From: Dickeya dianthicola NCPPB 453
GTDB lineage: Bacteria > Pseudomonadota > Gammaproteobacteria > Enterobacterales > Enterobacteriaceae
NCBI RefSeq assembly: GCF_000365305.1
Contig: NZ_CM001841.1
Location: 4,476,046 to 4,540,045 of the forward strand
Direction of reading: 5' to 3'
Length of the DNA stretch: 64,000 bases
Position 1 is the first letter of the stretch; the number at the start of each line of letters is the position of its first letter. This document shows, one piece after another, positions 56,851 through 64,000 of this stretch. Position numbers and translations under genes: made by a program. The notes beneath the pieces are model-generated. The model was given only the letters and a program-made list of their open reading frames with translations. It had not been told where the DNA came from and made no database searches.

Positions 56851-57302
56851 TCCGCCCCTACCGGCCGCAGGACCTGGACGCGCTGGTCGCACTATGGCGG
56901 GAAAGCACCACCCGGGCGCACCCGTTTATCTCGCCGCGCTACTGGCTGGAAAGCGAGGAACTGGTACGCGGGCACTACATTCCCCACTCGCAGACCTGGG
57001 TTTATGAGGATGAACGGGGCATCGGCGGTTTTATCAGCGTGATGGATCAGCGCTTTATCGGCGCGCTGTTTGTCCACCATAACCTGTACGGTCAGGGGGC
57101 AGGCGCGGCGCTGATGCAGCATATCCAACACCGCTTTCCCATGCTCAGCCTGGAGGTTTACCAACAAAACCACCGCGCCTGCGCCTTCTACCACAAACAG
57201 GGGTTTATTACCGTGCAGGAGAATTATCAGCACGAAACCCAGTCACACTTGCTGGTTATGCACTGGCAGGATCAGGCATTGCTCGCCGCCGTTACACCCT
57301 GA
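56847..57302 (+). CDS. GNAT-family N-acetyltransferase (YiaC-like)
   Basis: A 151-residue acetyltransferase: N-terminal IRPYRPQDLDALVALW, acetyl-CoA binding segment LYGQGAGAALMQHIQ (about residues 80-95) and the C-terminal YHKQGF motif near 120. Its coupling to tag (GTG at 56847 overlapping the TGA) and sequence fit E. coli YiaC, a lysine or peptide N-acetyltransferase next to tag. The frame extends eight codons upstream to an ATG inside tag, but the GTG is the natural coupled start. Confidence 0.85.
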   Translation: MIRPYRPQDLDALVALWRESTTRAHPFISPRYWLESEELVRGHYIPHSQTWVYEDERGIGGFISVMDQRFIGALFVHHNLYGQGAGAALMQHIQHRFPMLSLEVYQQNHRACAFYHKQGFITVQENYQHETQSHLLVMHWQDQALLAAVTP

Positions 57303-57801
57303 CCACGTTTCAGGCCGCCGGGAAACCGCCCTTACAGAAACACGCCCGCTATAGCTGCATTCGTTGTCGCTGCATTATTGTACAGTTGCATTACCTCCAC
57401 AAAATGATACTTTATAACATATCATTCATGCCGCAAGCATGGGTGACTGCCAATCCTTTCATCTTTGTTTGCAATGCAATTGAATTGCCATGCTGCTGAT
57501 TTCAGCCAATACCAGGGTTTTAGCGGGAGCACGCCTTCTGACTCATCAGAGGGCGCGCCGCCTGACTTGCAGTCTCCCACCCTGTCCTCCATCATGCCTG
57601 CAGCAGGTCGTGTGCCTCCGGGAAGAAATAACAAGTACCATCCGATTGTTTATCATGATATTTCATTAAATCGCCCAAACGTTTTTAGGCATTATTACGG
57701 CAAAGGCCTGCCCTTGATATGCGAAGCTAACAGGCTGACCTGCGTTCAAAAATAACCGCCGTTTTAATCGGACAATCGCCTCAATCAGCCGGAGTGAACT
57801 G
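57303..57801. other. Intergenic region before ghrB, with a doubtful short ORF
   Basis: 499 bases without a clear gene. A leftward frame at 57422-57634 (70 codons) contains SGGAPSDESEGVLPLKPWYW, which I recall from short repeated hypothetical ORFs in soft-rot genomes; it may mark a dispersed intergenic repeat rather than a protein. The 60 bases before ghrB probably carry its promoter, with a GGAG site before the ATG. Confidence 0.35.
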
Positions 57802-58764
57802 ATGAAACCCGAAGTCATCCTCTACAAAAAGATCCCTGACGATTTACTCAAAAAACTGGAGCAGCACGCTACCGTTTCCGTTTTTGATGGCCTGCCGCCC
57901 GCCGACCACCCGATACTGGCGCGTGCCGAAGGGTTGATTGGCGCCGGGCACACCGTCAGCCGGGAATACCTGTCCCACCTGCCGAAACTGCGTGCGGTAT
58001 CCACCGTATCTGTCGGTTACGACAACATTGACGTCGCCGCGCTGAATGAAAAAAACGCGTTGCTGATGCACACGCCGACCGTATTGACCGAAACCGTGGC
58101 GGATACCGTACTGACGCTGATGCTGATGACGGCACGCCGGGCGCTGGAATCCGCCGAACGGGTGAAAGCCGGTGAGTGGACGCGCAACATCGGTGAGGAC
58201 TGGTTCGGCATTGATGTCCACCACAAAACTATCGGTATTCTGGGGATGGGGCGTATCGGTCTGGCGGTGGCGCAGCGGGCACACTTCGGTTTCGGTATGC
58301 CGGTGCTCTACCACGCTCGTCGTCGTCATGAGGCGGCAGATACCCGTTTCAACGCTCGCTACTGCGATCTCGACACCCTGCTGGCGGAATCGGATTTTCT
58401 GTGCATTACCCTGCCGCTGACGCCGGAAACCCATCATCTGATCGGTAAAGCGCAACTGGCGAAGATGAAATCCAGCGCCATTCTGATCAACATTGGTCGC
58501 GGTCCGGTGGTGGATGAGCCAGCGCTGATCGAGGCATTGACCGATGGCACTCTGCACGCCGCCGGTCTGGATGTGTTCGAGAAAGAGCCGCTATCGGTGG
58601 ACTCACCGCTGCTGAAGTTGCCCAATGTGGTCGCGCTGCCGCACATCGGCTCCGCCACCCATGAAACCCGCTACAACATGGCGGCCTGCGCGGTGGATAA
58701 CCTGATTGCCGCACTGAGCGGCAACGTTAAAGAAAACTGCGTTAATCCGGACGTGCTGAAGTAA
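57802..58764 (+). CDS. ghrB: Glyoxylate/hydroxypyruvate reductase B
   Basis: A 320-residue D-2-hydroxyacid dehydrogenase (E. coli GhrB/TkrA 324). NAD(P) motif [16 protein letters not shown] near residues 149-164, catalytic Arg in [13 protein letters not shown] near 235, Glu in [10 protein letters not shown] near 265 and His in [12 protein letters not shown] near 285. After the Rossmann motif, HARRRHE (basic cluster) favours NADPH. It reduces glyoxylate, hydroxypyruvate and 2-keto-gluconates. It is monocistronic, with a GGAG site before the ATG. Confidence 0.92.
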   Translation: MKPEVILYKKIPDDLLKKLEQHATVSVFDGLPPADHPILARAEGLIGAGHTVSREYLSHLPKLRAVSTVSVGYDNIDVAALNEKNALLMHTPTVLTETVADTVLTLMLMTARRALESAERVKAGEWTRNIGEDWFGIDVHHKTIGILGMGRIGLAVAQRAHFGFGMPVLYHARRRHEAADTRFNARYCDLDTLLAESDFLCITLPLTPETHHLIGKAQLAKMKSSAILINIGRGPVVDEPALIEALTDGTLHAAGLDVFEKEPLSVDSPLLKLPNVVALPHIGSATHETRYNMAACAVDNLIAALSGNVKENCVNPDVLK

Positions 58765-58795
58765 TTCAGCCAGTTACCCGTTTCTTATTCAATAT

Positions 58796-58823
58796 TCCTC
58801 CTTCCCGCTATCAGGAAGGAGGA
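58796..58823. terminator. Hairpin after ghrB
   Basis: TCCTCCTTCC (58796-58805) pairs perfectly with GGAAGGAGGA (58814-58823), loop CGCTATCA. No T-tract; it lies between convergent ghrB and the DUF4432 gene. Confidence 0.6.
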
Positions 58824-58864
58824 GTAACAGTATGCATCCTGACCTTAACCTACGCTAAGACCGG

Positions 58865-60073
58865 TTACTCAACGGCGATCGGTTTCTCAGTCAGCGTCGT
58901 GGTGCGGTCGCCCTGAATCGCTTTCACTTTCTGCTCGGTTTGTTGTACCGCCGCCGGGCTGCTCAGCAGGCTGTAGGTCAGCTCAAACGTAGTGCTCTGG
59001 CCGGGTTGCAGTTTCTTCACCCGCCCTTGCTGGCGTTCAATGGTGACCGGGTAGGCGTAGCTGGTGCCGGGCTCGATGCCGGTAACGTAGCCCTGTTTCA
59101 GGGTGTCGGTATTTTTCCACAACGTCAGCAGCGGCAGTTGATGGGTATCAAAGGCGATGGAGACCCCTTTGTCGCCGGCGCGATTCACCAGCGCGGCCAA
59201 CGTTTTGCCCTCTTTATCCGCGTACGGCGTCATGTTAAACACCATCTCGTCGAAGTCTTTGGTCGGCCCTTTATACGTCTGCCAGCTTTTCAGGCCCGCT
59301 TTGGCGTAGTCATTGAACGGCGAAATCTCCTTCACCGGCGCCAGGAAACGCGCGCCCTCTTCAAGAATCGGCGTACCGAAATTGCTGTGGTAGATGATCT
59401 GGTAGTCACGCGCGTAATCCGACTTATTGGTCAGCACGTCATGAACGGTAAACGACTCGCTGCCCGGCACGTAACGCAGTTCAGTCCAGGTTTCGAGATT
59501 GGATTTCTTAAAGCTGTTTTCCTTCAGCAAGCCACGCACCGTGATGGTGTAAGGCGCTTTGTCGCTGACATCCACCAGCACTTTCGACGCGGGCGTATTA
59601 CCGGCACGACCATGCAGGGTGTAAATCATGCCGTCGCTGGTGACCGGATGGCCGGTCCACTCATAGCCGCAGCGCACCATCATCTCATTGAAACCTTCCA
59701 GCCAGCCCAGCCCGTTGCGGCTTTCAAGCGTGATGGTATTCGGGTTGACCACCTCATCCACCGGGGAATCCCAGCCCAATCGGATGTTTTTGCCGGTGAC
59801 ATGCAGTAAATCCATGCCGCGCGTCGGGCTGAGGGTGATTTGCAGCCCGTTCGGACTGGTGATGGTGAGAATTTTGCTGCCTTCCTGACGCCCGCCGTGC
59901 AGCACTTTCTGCTCGATGCTGAAGCGCTGATCTTTGATCTTCAGCGCATCGCTGCTGATCTGCCAATTTCCTTTTTCGGTGCTGCTTTCAACGTCTGTCA
60001 GCACAAAAGTTTGAGCCGATGCCTGCCAGGAAACCAGCGCCAAAGCGATACTTATTGCCAGTACATTTTTCAT
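58865..60073 (-). CDS. Secreted DUF4432 protein, aldose 1-epimerase-like fold
   Basis: A 402-residue protein with a clear signal peptide (MKNVLAISIALALVSWQASA, cleavage near residue 20). The mature part belongs to the DUF4432 family, related to aldose 1-epimerases: LSPTRGMDLLHVTG near 80, TLHGRAGNTPASKV near 152, and GIEPGTSYAYPV near 335 with a conserved Glu. The first His and the late Glu could form an epimerase-type active site. Most DUF4432 proteins are cytoplasmic, so the periplasmic location is unusual. Substrate unknown; a plant sugar acid or oligosaccharide is only a guess. Convergent with ghrB. Confidence 0.8.
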   Translation of the reverse strand: MKNVLAISIALALVSWQASAQTFVLTDVESSTEKGNWQISSDALKIKDQRFSIEQKVLHGGRQEGSKILTITSPNGLQITLSPTRGMDLLHVTGKNIRLGWDSPVDEVVNPNTITLESRNGLGWLEGFNEMMVRCGYEWTGHPVTSDGMIYTLHGRAGNTPASKVLVDVSDKAPYTITVRGLLKENSFKKSNLETWTELRYVPGSESFTVHDVLTNKSDYARDYQIIYHSNFGTPILEEGARFLAPVKEISPFNDYAKAGLKSWQTYKGPTKDFDEMVFNMTPYADKEGKTLAALVNRAGDKGVSIAFDTHQLPLLTLWKNTDTLKQGYVTGIEPGTSYAYPVTIERQQGRVKKLQPGQSTTFELTYSLLSSPAAVQQTEQKVKAIQGDRTTTLTEKPIAVE

Positions 60074-60465
60074 CCCATTCGTCCTTTTAGCTGAATTGAT
60101 TAAGCCTGTGGAGCTAAAAGACTACAAATCCGGCCGATGGGAGAATGTGACTGCAATCACCAGATAACCAACTGCTCTTTTTTCACAACAGATTTGCATG
60201 ATTCGTCACAATATATTTAAGTATTGCTAACGGTATTGCATAAAAAACGCGAGCAGGATCAGATAAAAGCTGACGCGCGTTCAGCTTTCTGCGTCACTCA
60301 GAAAAAAGAGGTTGAAGCGGCAAACCAATACTCCAGAGCAATACTCTGTAATAACAAAAATATATGGTTAAAAACAGGGTGATGCCATTTCCGCCGCGAT
60401 TGCACCGGCATGACACGCGCGCTAAGGTGTCGGTTTACCTGTGTTTTACCCTTTATTGACAAACT
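60074..60465. other. Intergenic region between the DUF4432 gene and avtA
   Basis: 392 bases between divergent genes. It is AT-rich with no ORF I support. A segment ctgcaatcaccag near 60150 and ttcacaacag/gattcgtcacaat near 60180-60212 suggests CRP-like half-sites but none is a good full palindrome. Confidence 0.35.
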
Positions 60466-61722
60466 ATGAACTTTTCCCGTTTCGGCAACAAATTTACCCG
60501 CCATGCTGGCATTACCCAATTGATGGACGACCTGAATGACGGGCTGCGTACCCCCGGCGCTATCATGCTGGGCGGCGGCAATCCGGCCCATATCCCGGCC
60601 ATGGACGACTACTTTCAGCAGTTGTGTCGCGACCTGCTGGACCAAGGAAAACTGACCGATGCCCTGTGCAACTACGACGGCCCGCAAGGCAAAGATGTAT
60701 TGCTGCATTCGCTCTCCGGCCTGCTGCGCGAACAGTTCGGCTGGGAGATTGGACCACAGAATATTGTACTGACTAACGGCAGCCAGAGCGCATTTTTCTA
60801 CCTGTTCAACCTGTTTGCCGGCCGCACCGACGACGGTCAGCGCCGTAGGGTGCTGTTCCCACTGGCGCCGGAGTACATCGGTTACGCCGACTCCGGACTG
60901 GATGAGGACATGTTCGTCTCCGTTCGCCCGCAGATCGAGCTGCTGCCCGCAGGGCAATTCAAATACCACGTCGACTTCGAGCAACTGCGCATCACCGACG
61001 ACATCGGCATGATTTGCGTCTCGCGGCCCACCAACCCCACCGGCAACGTACTGACCGACGAGGAACTGCTGCATCTGGATGCACTGGCCCGCGAACACCG
61101 GATTCTGTTGGTGATCGACAACGCCTACGGCGTGCCGTTCCCCGGCATTATTTTCAGCGACGCCACGCCGCTGTGGAACCCGAACATTATCCTATGCATG
61201 AGCCTGTCCAAGCTTGGCCTGCCCGGTTCACGCTGCGGCATCGTGATCGGTGCGGAACCCGTGATCGAGGCGTTGGGCAATATGAACGGCATCGTCAGCC
61301 TGGCGCCCGGCTCCATCGGCCCGGCGCTGGCGCACGAGATGATTCAGCGTGGCGACCTGCTGCGGCTGTCCAACGACGTGGTGCGGCCGTTTTATCGTCA
61401 GCGGGTGGAACAGACTATCGCCATCATTCGTCGCTATCTGCCGCCGGAAATCTGCCTGATCCACAAACCGGAAGGGGCGATTTTCCTGTGGCTGTGGTTC
61501 AAAGACCTGCCCATCACCACTGAGGTGCTGTACCAGCGGCTGAAACAGCGTGGCGTACTGATGGTGCCGGGCCATTACTTCTTCCCCGGTCTGGAGCAGG
61601 AATGGCCGCACGCCCACCAGTGCCTGCGCATGAACTATGTGCCGGAACCGGAAAAAATCGAACGGGGTGTGGCCATTCTGGCTGAAGAGGTGGAGCGGGC
61701 GCGGAAAGAAGGCGATCTCTGA
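60466..61722 (+). CDS. avtA: Valine-pyruvate aminotransferase
   Basis: A 418-residue class I PLP aminotransferase (E. coli AvtA 417). PLP Lys in MSLSKLGLPGSRCGI near residue 250, with FVDNAY-type Asp/Tyr (LVIDNAYG near 218) and Arg in LRMNYV near 390. It interconverts valine and pyruvate with alanine and 2-ketoisovalerate. Starts MNFSRFGNKFTRHAGI as in E. coli. The region 61723-61800 contains no gene; a terminator shared with the convergent DUF1471 gene follows. Confidence 0.95.
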   Translation: MNFSRFGNKFTRHAGITQLMDDLNDGLRTPGAIMLGGGNPAHIPAMDDYFQQLCRDLLDQGKLTDALCNYDGPQGKDVLLHSLSGLLREQFGWEIGPQNIVLTNGSQSAFFYLFNLFAGRTDDGQRRRVLFPLAPEYIGYADSGLDEDMFVSVRPQIELLPAGQFKYHVDFEQLRITDDIGMICVSRPTNPTGNVLTDEELLHLDALAREHRILLVIDNAYGVPFPGIIFSDATPLWNPNIILCMSLSKLGLPGSRCGIVIGAEPVIEALGNMNGIVSLAPGSIGPALAHEMIQRGDLLRLSNDVVRPFYRQRVEQTIAIIRRYLPPEICLIHKPEGAIFLWLWFKDLPITTEVLYQRLKQRGVLMVPGHYFFPGLEQEWPHAHQCLRMNYVPEPEKIERGVAILAEEVERARKEGDL

Positions 61723-61804
61723 TAACTGAACATGCGTCCCCTTCGCTACTGCATCTCGTACGTTTTCAGGGGCGGTAGCGAGCGGCAAGCCACGTTAAGC
61801 ACGT

Positions 61805-61826
61805 AAAAAAGCCGCCCGAAGGCGGC
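61805..61826 (-). terminator. Terminator of the DUF1471 gene
   Basis: GCCGCC (61811-61816), loop CGAA, GGCGGC (61821-61826), with six T on the leftward strand (complement of 61805-61810). Confidence 0.85.
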
Positions 61827-61862
61827 GGCTTGTGCGGTCTTGTTGGCGATAGAAACCGATTA

Positions 61863-62114
61863 TCAGTTGTAGATTTCCGCTACGCCGCGCAGCTGGTTAT
61901 CGTTGCCGGTGGCGGAGATGATGCGGAATGACTTGGCGCCGGCGGCATTGGCCTTTTCAGACAGGCTGGCCTGCAGGCCGTCCAGCGTAGCGGCGGTGGC
62001 GCTGACGGTGCCGACGGACAGGCTGGCGGATTGCTGCACTTCTGTCGCGGCAAAGGTGCCGAAAGAAACAGTAGCCAGAGCGATAACTGCAACAATATTT
62101 TTGATAGCGTTCAT
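61863..62114 (-). CDS. DUF1471 (BhsA/McbA/YdgH-type) periplasmic protein
   Basis: An 83-residue secreted protein: signal peptide with cleavage after TFA near residue 22 (mature TEVQQSASLSVG), then one small DUF1471 domain with the typical ASLSEKANAAGAKSFRIISA and the terminal GVAEIYN. Family members are stress-induced, affecting biofilm and membrane permeability in enterobacteria. I took the ATG at 62114 (MNAIKN) with AGGATATTG upstream. It is monocistronic with its own terminator. Which DUF1471 subgroup it belongs to is not clear. Confidence 0.88.
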   Translation of the reverse strand: MNAIKNIVAVIALATVSFGTFAATEVQQSASLSVGTVSATAATLDGLQASLSEKANAAGAKSFRIISATGNDNQLRGVAEIYN

Positions 62115-62442
62115 GGTCAATATCCTTCACGTTGAATTCGGTTAGTGTTCTTAACTGGAGGCGTTATCGCCTTCGATGGAAGTGATAATAGACCTGCTGT
62201 CCGCGCGTTAAAATCGGGTTTATTTGCAGATATCATTCAAATTTTATGAAATAAAAAAAACCGCGATTCGAGCGAATTTCCCCCACTGTCACTTACCCCA
62301 AAACCAGATATTCATTACCGGTTTTGTACTTTGCGGTTTCACCATGCCTGTGAAAGTATCCCTCTCGTATGACAGCCTTTTTCCAGCCCTGACACCACCT
62401 GCACAGCGGCTGATAGTAATCTGATAATTAAAAGGAAAAACC
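62115..62442. other. Intergenic region between divergent DUF1471 and binding-protein genes
   Basis: 328 bases, AT-rich near 62230-62300, with no supported ORF. Holds both promoters; I saw no convincing operator or repeat. Confidence 0.4.
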
Positions 62443-64000
62443 ATGTCTGGTTTCTCGAACGCTCGGCAGAAGCGGGGAATGGGTCTGCTTGTTTCATTAG
62501 TTTTGCTAGGGGGTAGCGCGCAGACACAAGCCGCCGATAACGCACCGAAAACCGGCGGCACGCTGATCTATCTGGAACAACAGCCGCATACCAATTTGTA
62601 TCCGCCCGCAGGCGGTTTTTACCCCAACGGCGGCATCCTCAACCAAATCACCGACAAACTGACCTACCAGAACCCGGAAACGCTGAACATCGAGCCCTGG
62701 ATCGCCGAATCCTGGACTATCAACGCCGACAGCACCGAGTACACGTTCAAACTGCGTCCCGGCGTCACCTTCTCCGACGGCACGCCGCTGGATGCCAACG
62801 CCGTCGCTAAAAATTTCGATACCTACGGGCTGGGCAACAAGGAACTGAACCAACCGGTTTCCGAAGTGATCAATAACTATTTGCGCAGCGACGTCATCGA
62901 CCCGCTGACGGTGAAGTTTTACTTCAAAAAACCGTCGCCCGGCTTCCTGCAAGGCACCGCTGCCATCGGCTCCGGGCTGGTATCGCTGAGCACGCTGGCG
63001 CGCAACTTCAACCAGTTGGGCGACGCCACCCGCATCATCGGCTCCGGCCCGTTTGTGGTCAGCAGCGAGAAACCGGGGCGTGAATTGAAACTGACGGCGC
63101 GTAAGGATTACCACTGGGCGCCGGCGACATTCACGCATCAGGGCCGCCCTTATCTGGACGGCATCACCTATCTGGTCACGCCGGAAGACAGCGTACGCAT
63201 CGGCGCGCTGGTGTCCGGTCAGGCGGATTTCATCCGTCAGATTCAGGCCTATGACGAAAAACGGGTGCAGAGCGAAGGCATCCGCATCTACGCCGCGCCC
63301 ACTCGCGGCGTCAACAACAGCGTCAATTTCCGTCCGGATAATCCGCTGGTGGCGGACATCCGCGTGCGTCAGGCGCTGCGTTACGCCACCAACCCGAAAG
63401 AAATTATCCAGACGCTGTATTCCGATAACTACCCGCAGGCCACCTCGGTGCTGGCGAAAACCGCCGCCGGTTACGTCAACCTGTCCGACAAGCTGACGTT
63501 CGACCCGGCCGCCGCCGCGCGCCTGCTGGACGATGCGGGCTGGAAAGCGGGCGCACAGGGCATCCGCCAAAAAGACGGTCAGTCGCTGGTGCTGACCGCC
63601 TACGAATCACAACCGCAGCCGCAGAACAAGGAGATGCTGCAACTGGTGGCGCAGCAGTGGGCCAAAGTGGGCGTGAAACTGAACGTGCTGGCGGGCGACG
63701 CGGGCACCAAAACCCTCGACAGTCTCGACCCGCTGAAAACCGGTGTGTCGCCGGGCATGGTCGGCCGTGCCGATCCGGATGTACTGAAAAGCCAGTATTA
63801 CCCGACGCTGCGCAACGTGCTGCTGCAAAAAGGCGGCGCCAGCGACAAGGTGAAAACCTTTGAAGACACGCACCTCAACACGCTGCTGGACGGCATCGCC
63901 TCCGCCACCGATCGCAGTAAACGGCTGGCGCTGGTGAGCGAGGTGCAGAACTACCTGATCGATCAGGCGTATGTGATTCCAATTTTTGAAGAACCGCAAG
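62443..64000 (+). CDS. Peptide/nickel-type ABC solute-binding protein (partial)
   Basis: The first 519 residues of a family 5 extracellular solute-binding protein (DppA/OppA/NikA group); the 3' end lies beyond the window. Signal peptide with basic start and cleavage near residue 30 (QTQA then ADNAPKTGG). Mature features: LIYLEQQPHTNLYP, then the family signature region FKLRPGVTFSDGTPLDANAVAKNF near 105-128, and RVRQALRYATNPKEIIQTLY near 308. AAAAGGA lies before the ATG at 62443. It should be first gene of an ABC importer for peptides or opine-like compounds. The ligand is unknown. Confidence 0.9.
   Translation, partial: MSGFSNARQKRGMGLLVSLVLLGGSAQTQAADNAPKTGGTLIYLEQQPHTNLYPPAGGFYPNGGILNQITDKLTYQNPETLNIEPWIAESWTINADSTEYTFKLRPGVTFSDGTPLDANAVAKNFDTYGLGNKELNQPVSEVINNYLRSDVIDPLTVKFYFKKPSPGFLQGTAAIGSGLVSLSTLARNFNQLGDATRIIGSGPFVVSSEKPGRELKLTARKDYHWAPATFTHQGRPYLDGITYLVTPEDSVRIGALVSGQADFIRQIQAYDEKRVQSEGIRIYAAPTRGVNNSVNFRPDNPLVADIRVRQALRYATNPKEIIQTLYSDNYPQATSVLAKTAAGYVNLSDKLTFDPAAAARLLDDAGWKAGAQGIRQKDGQSLVLTAYESQPQPQNKEMLQLVAQQWAKVGVKLNVLAGDAGTKTLDSLDPLKTGVSPGMVGRADPDVLKSQYYPTLRNVLLQKGGASDKVKTFEDTHLNTLLDGIASATDRSKRLALVSEVQNYLIDQAYVIPIFEEPQ

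Overview
The window is chromosomal DNA of a soft-rot enterobacterium, almost certainly a Dickeya. The strongest evidence is the linked set pecS-pecM-indA-indB-indC (the PecS virulence regulator with the blue pigment indigoidine genes) next to a lipid/ACP-type biosynthetic cluster with an AraC regulator, an ABC exporter and an NtrC-type response regulator. Content and order of that cluster match the Dickeya Vfm quorum-sensing locus. The housekeeping genes (argG, xyl, mtl, glyQS, sodA, avtA) are typical Enterobacterales orthologues. I cannot fix the species. I see no rRNA, tRNA, insertion sequence, prophage or CRISPR array.

Layout: 1-9.7 kb, Vfm locus: response regulator (cut by the left edge), MacB-like permease, ATPase, divergent AraC regulator, and a five-gene operon (alpha/beta hydrolase, MATE exporter, acyl-CoA dehydrogenase-like protein, ACP, KAS III-like enzyme) read leftwards. 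9.9-18.3 kb: indC, indB, indA, pecM leftwards and pecS rightwards, with a good PecS operator in the pecS/pecM gap. 18.4-22.1 kb: argG, the rcnA/rcnR nickel-cobalt efflux pair and a DJ-1 family protein. 22.1-30.9 kb: D-xylose regulon (xylFGHR leftwards, xylAB rightwards) with an ERIC element in the divergent promoter region. 31-34.6 kb: an AldB-like aldehyde dehydrogenase, fdhD, sodA. 34.9-41.9 kb: a chemoreceptor, the mannitol operon mtlA-mtlD-mtlR with four CRP-like sites upstream, and a DUF3053 lipoprotein. 42.2-50.5 kb: guanidine-I riboswitch followed by an ABC importer, two DUF1989 proteins (carboxyguanidine deiminase subunits) and a 1197-residue guanidine/urea carboxylase. 50.7-64 kb: an AT-rich alpha/beta hydrolase, glyQ-glyS, a TSUP transporter, tag plus a GNAT acetyltransferase, ghrB, a secreted DUF4432 protein, avtA, a DUF1471 protein, and a peptide-type solute-binding protein cut by the right edge.

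How it works together: the left third is a virulence-control region, with signal synthesis, export and sensing genes next to a PecS-controlled pigment cluster. The rest is carbon and nitrogen scavenging suited to a plant-associated bacterium: xylose, mannitol and guanidine.

The least explained pattern is a set of short tandem repeats (8 to 20 bp units, mostly 14-17 bp, two to six copies) placed exactly at gene boundaries. One array supplies the annotated start codon of the KAS III-like gene and creates a ladder of tiny ORFs ahead of it. Three arrays begin on a stop codon. Others sit just upstream of sodA, tag, xylB and the guanidine riboswitch. The guanidine operon also lacks the allophanate hydrolase that usually completes the pathway.
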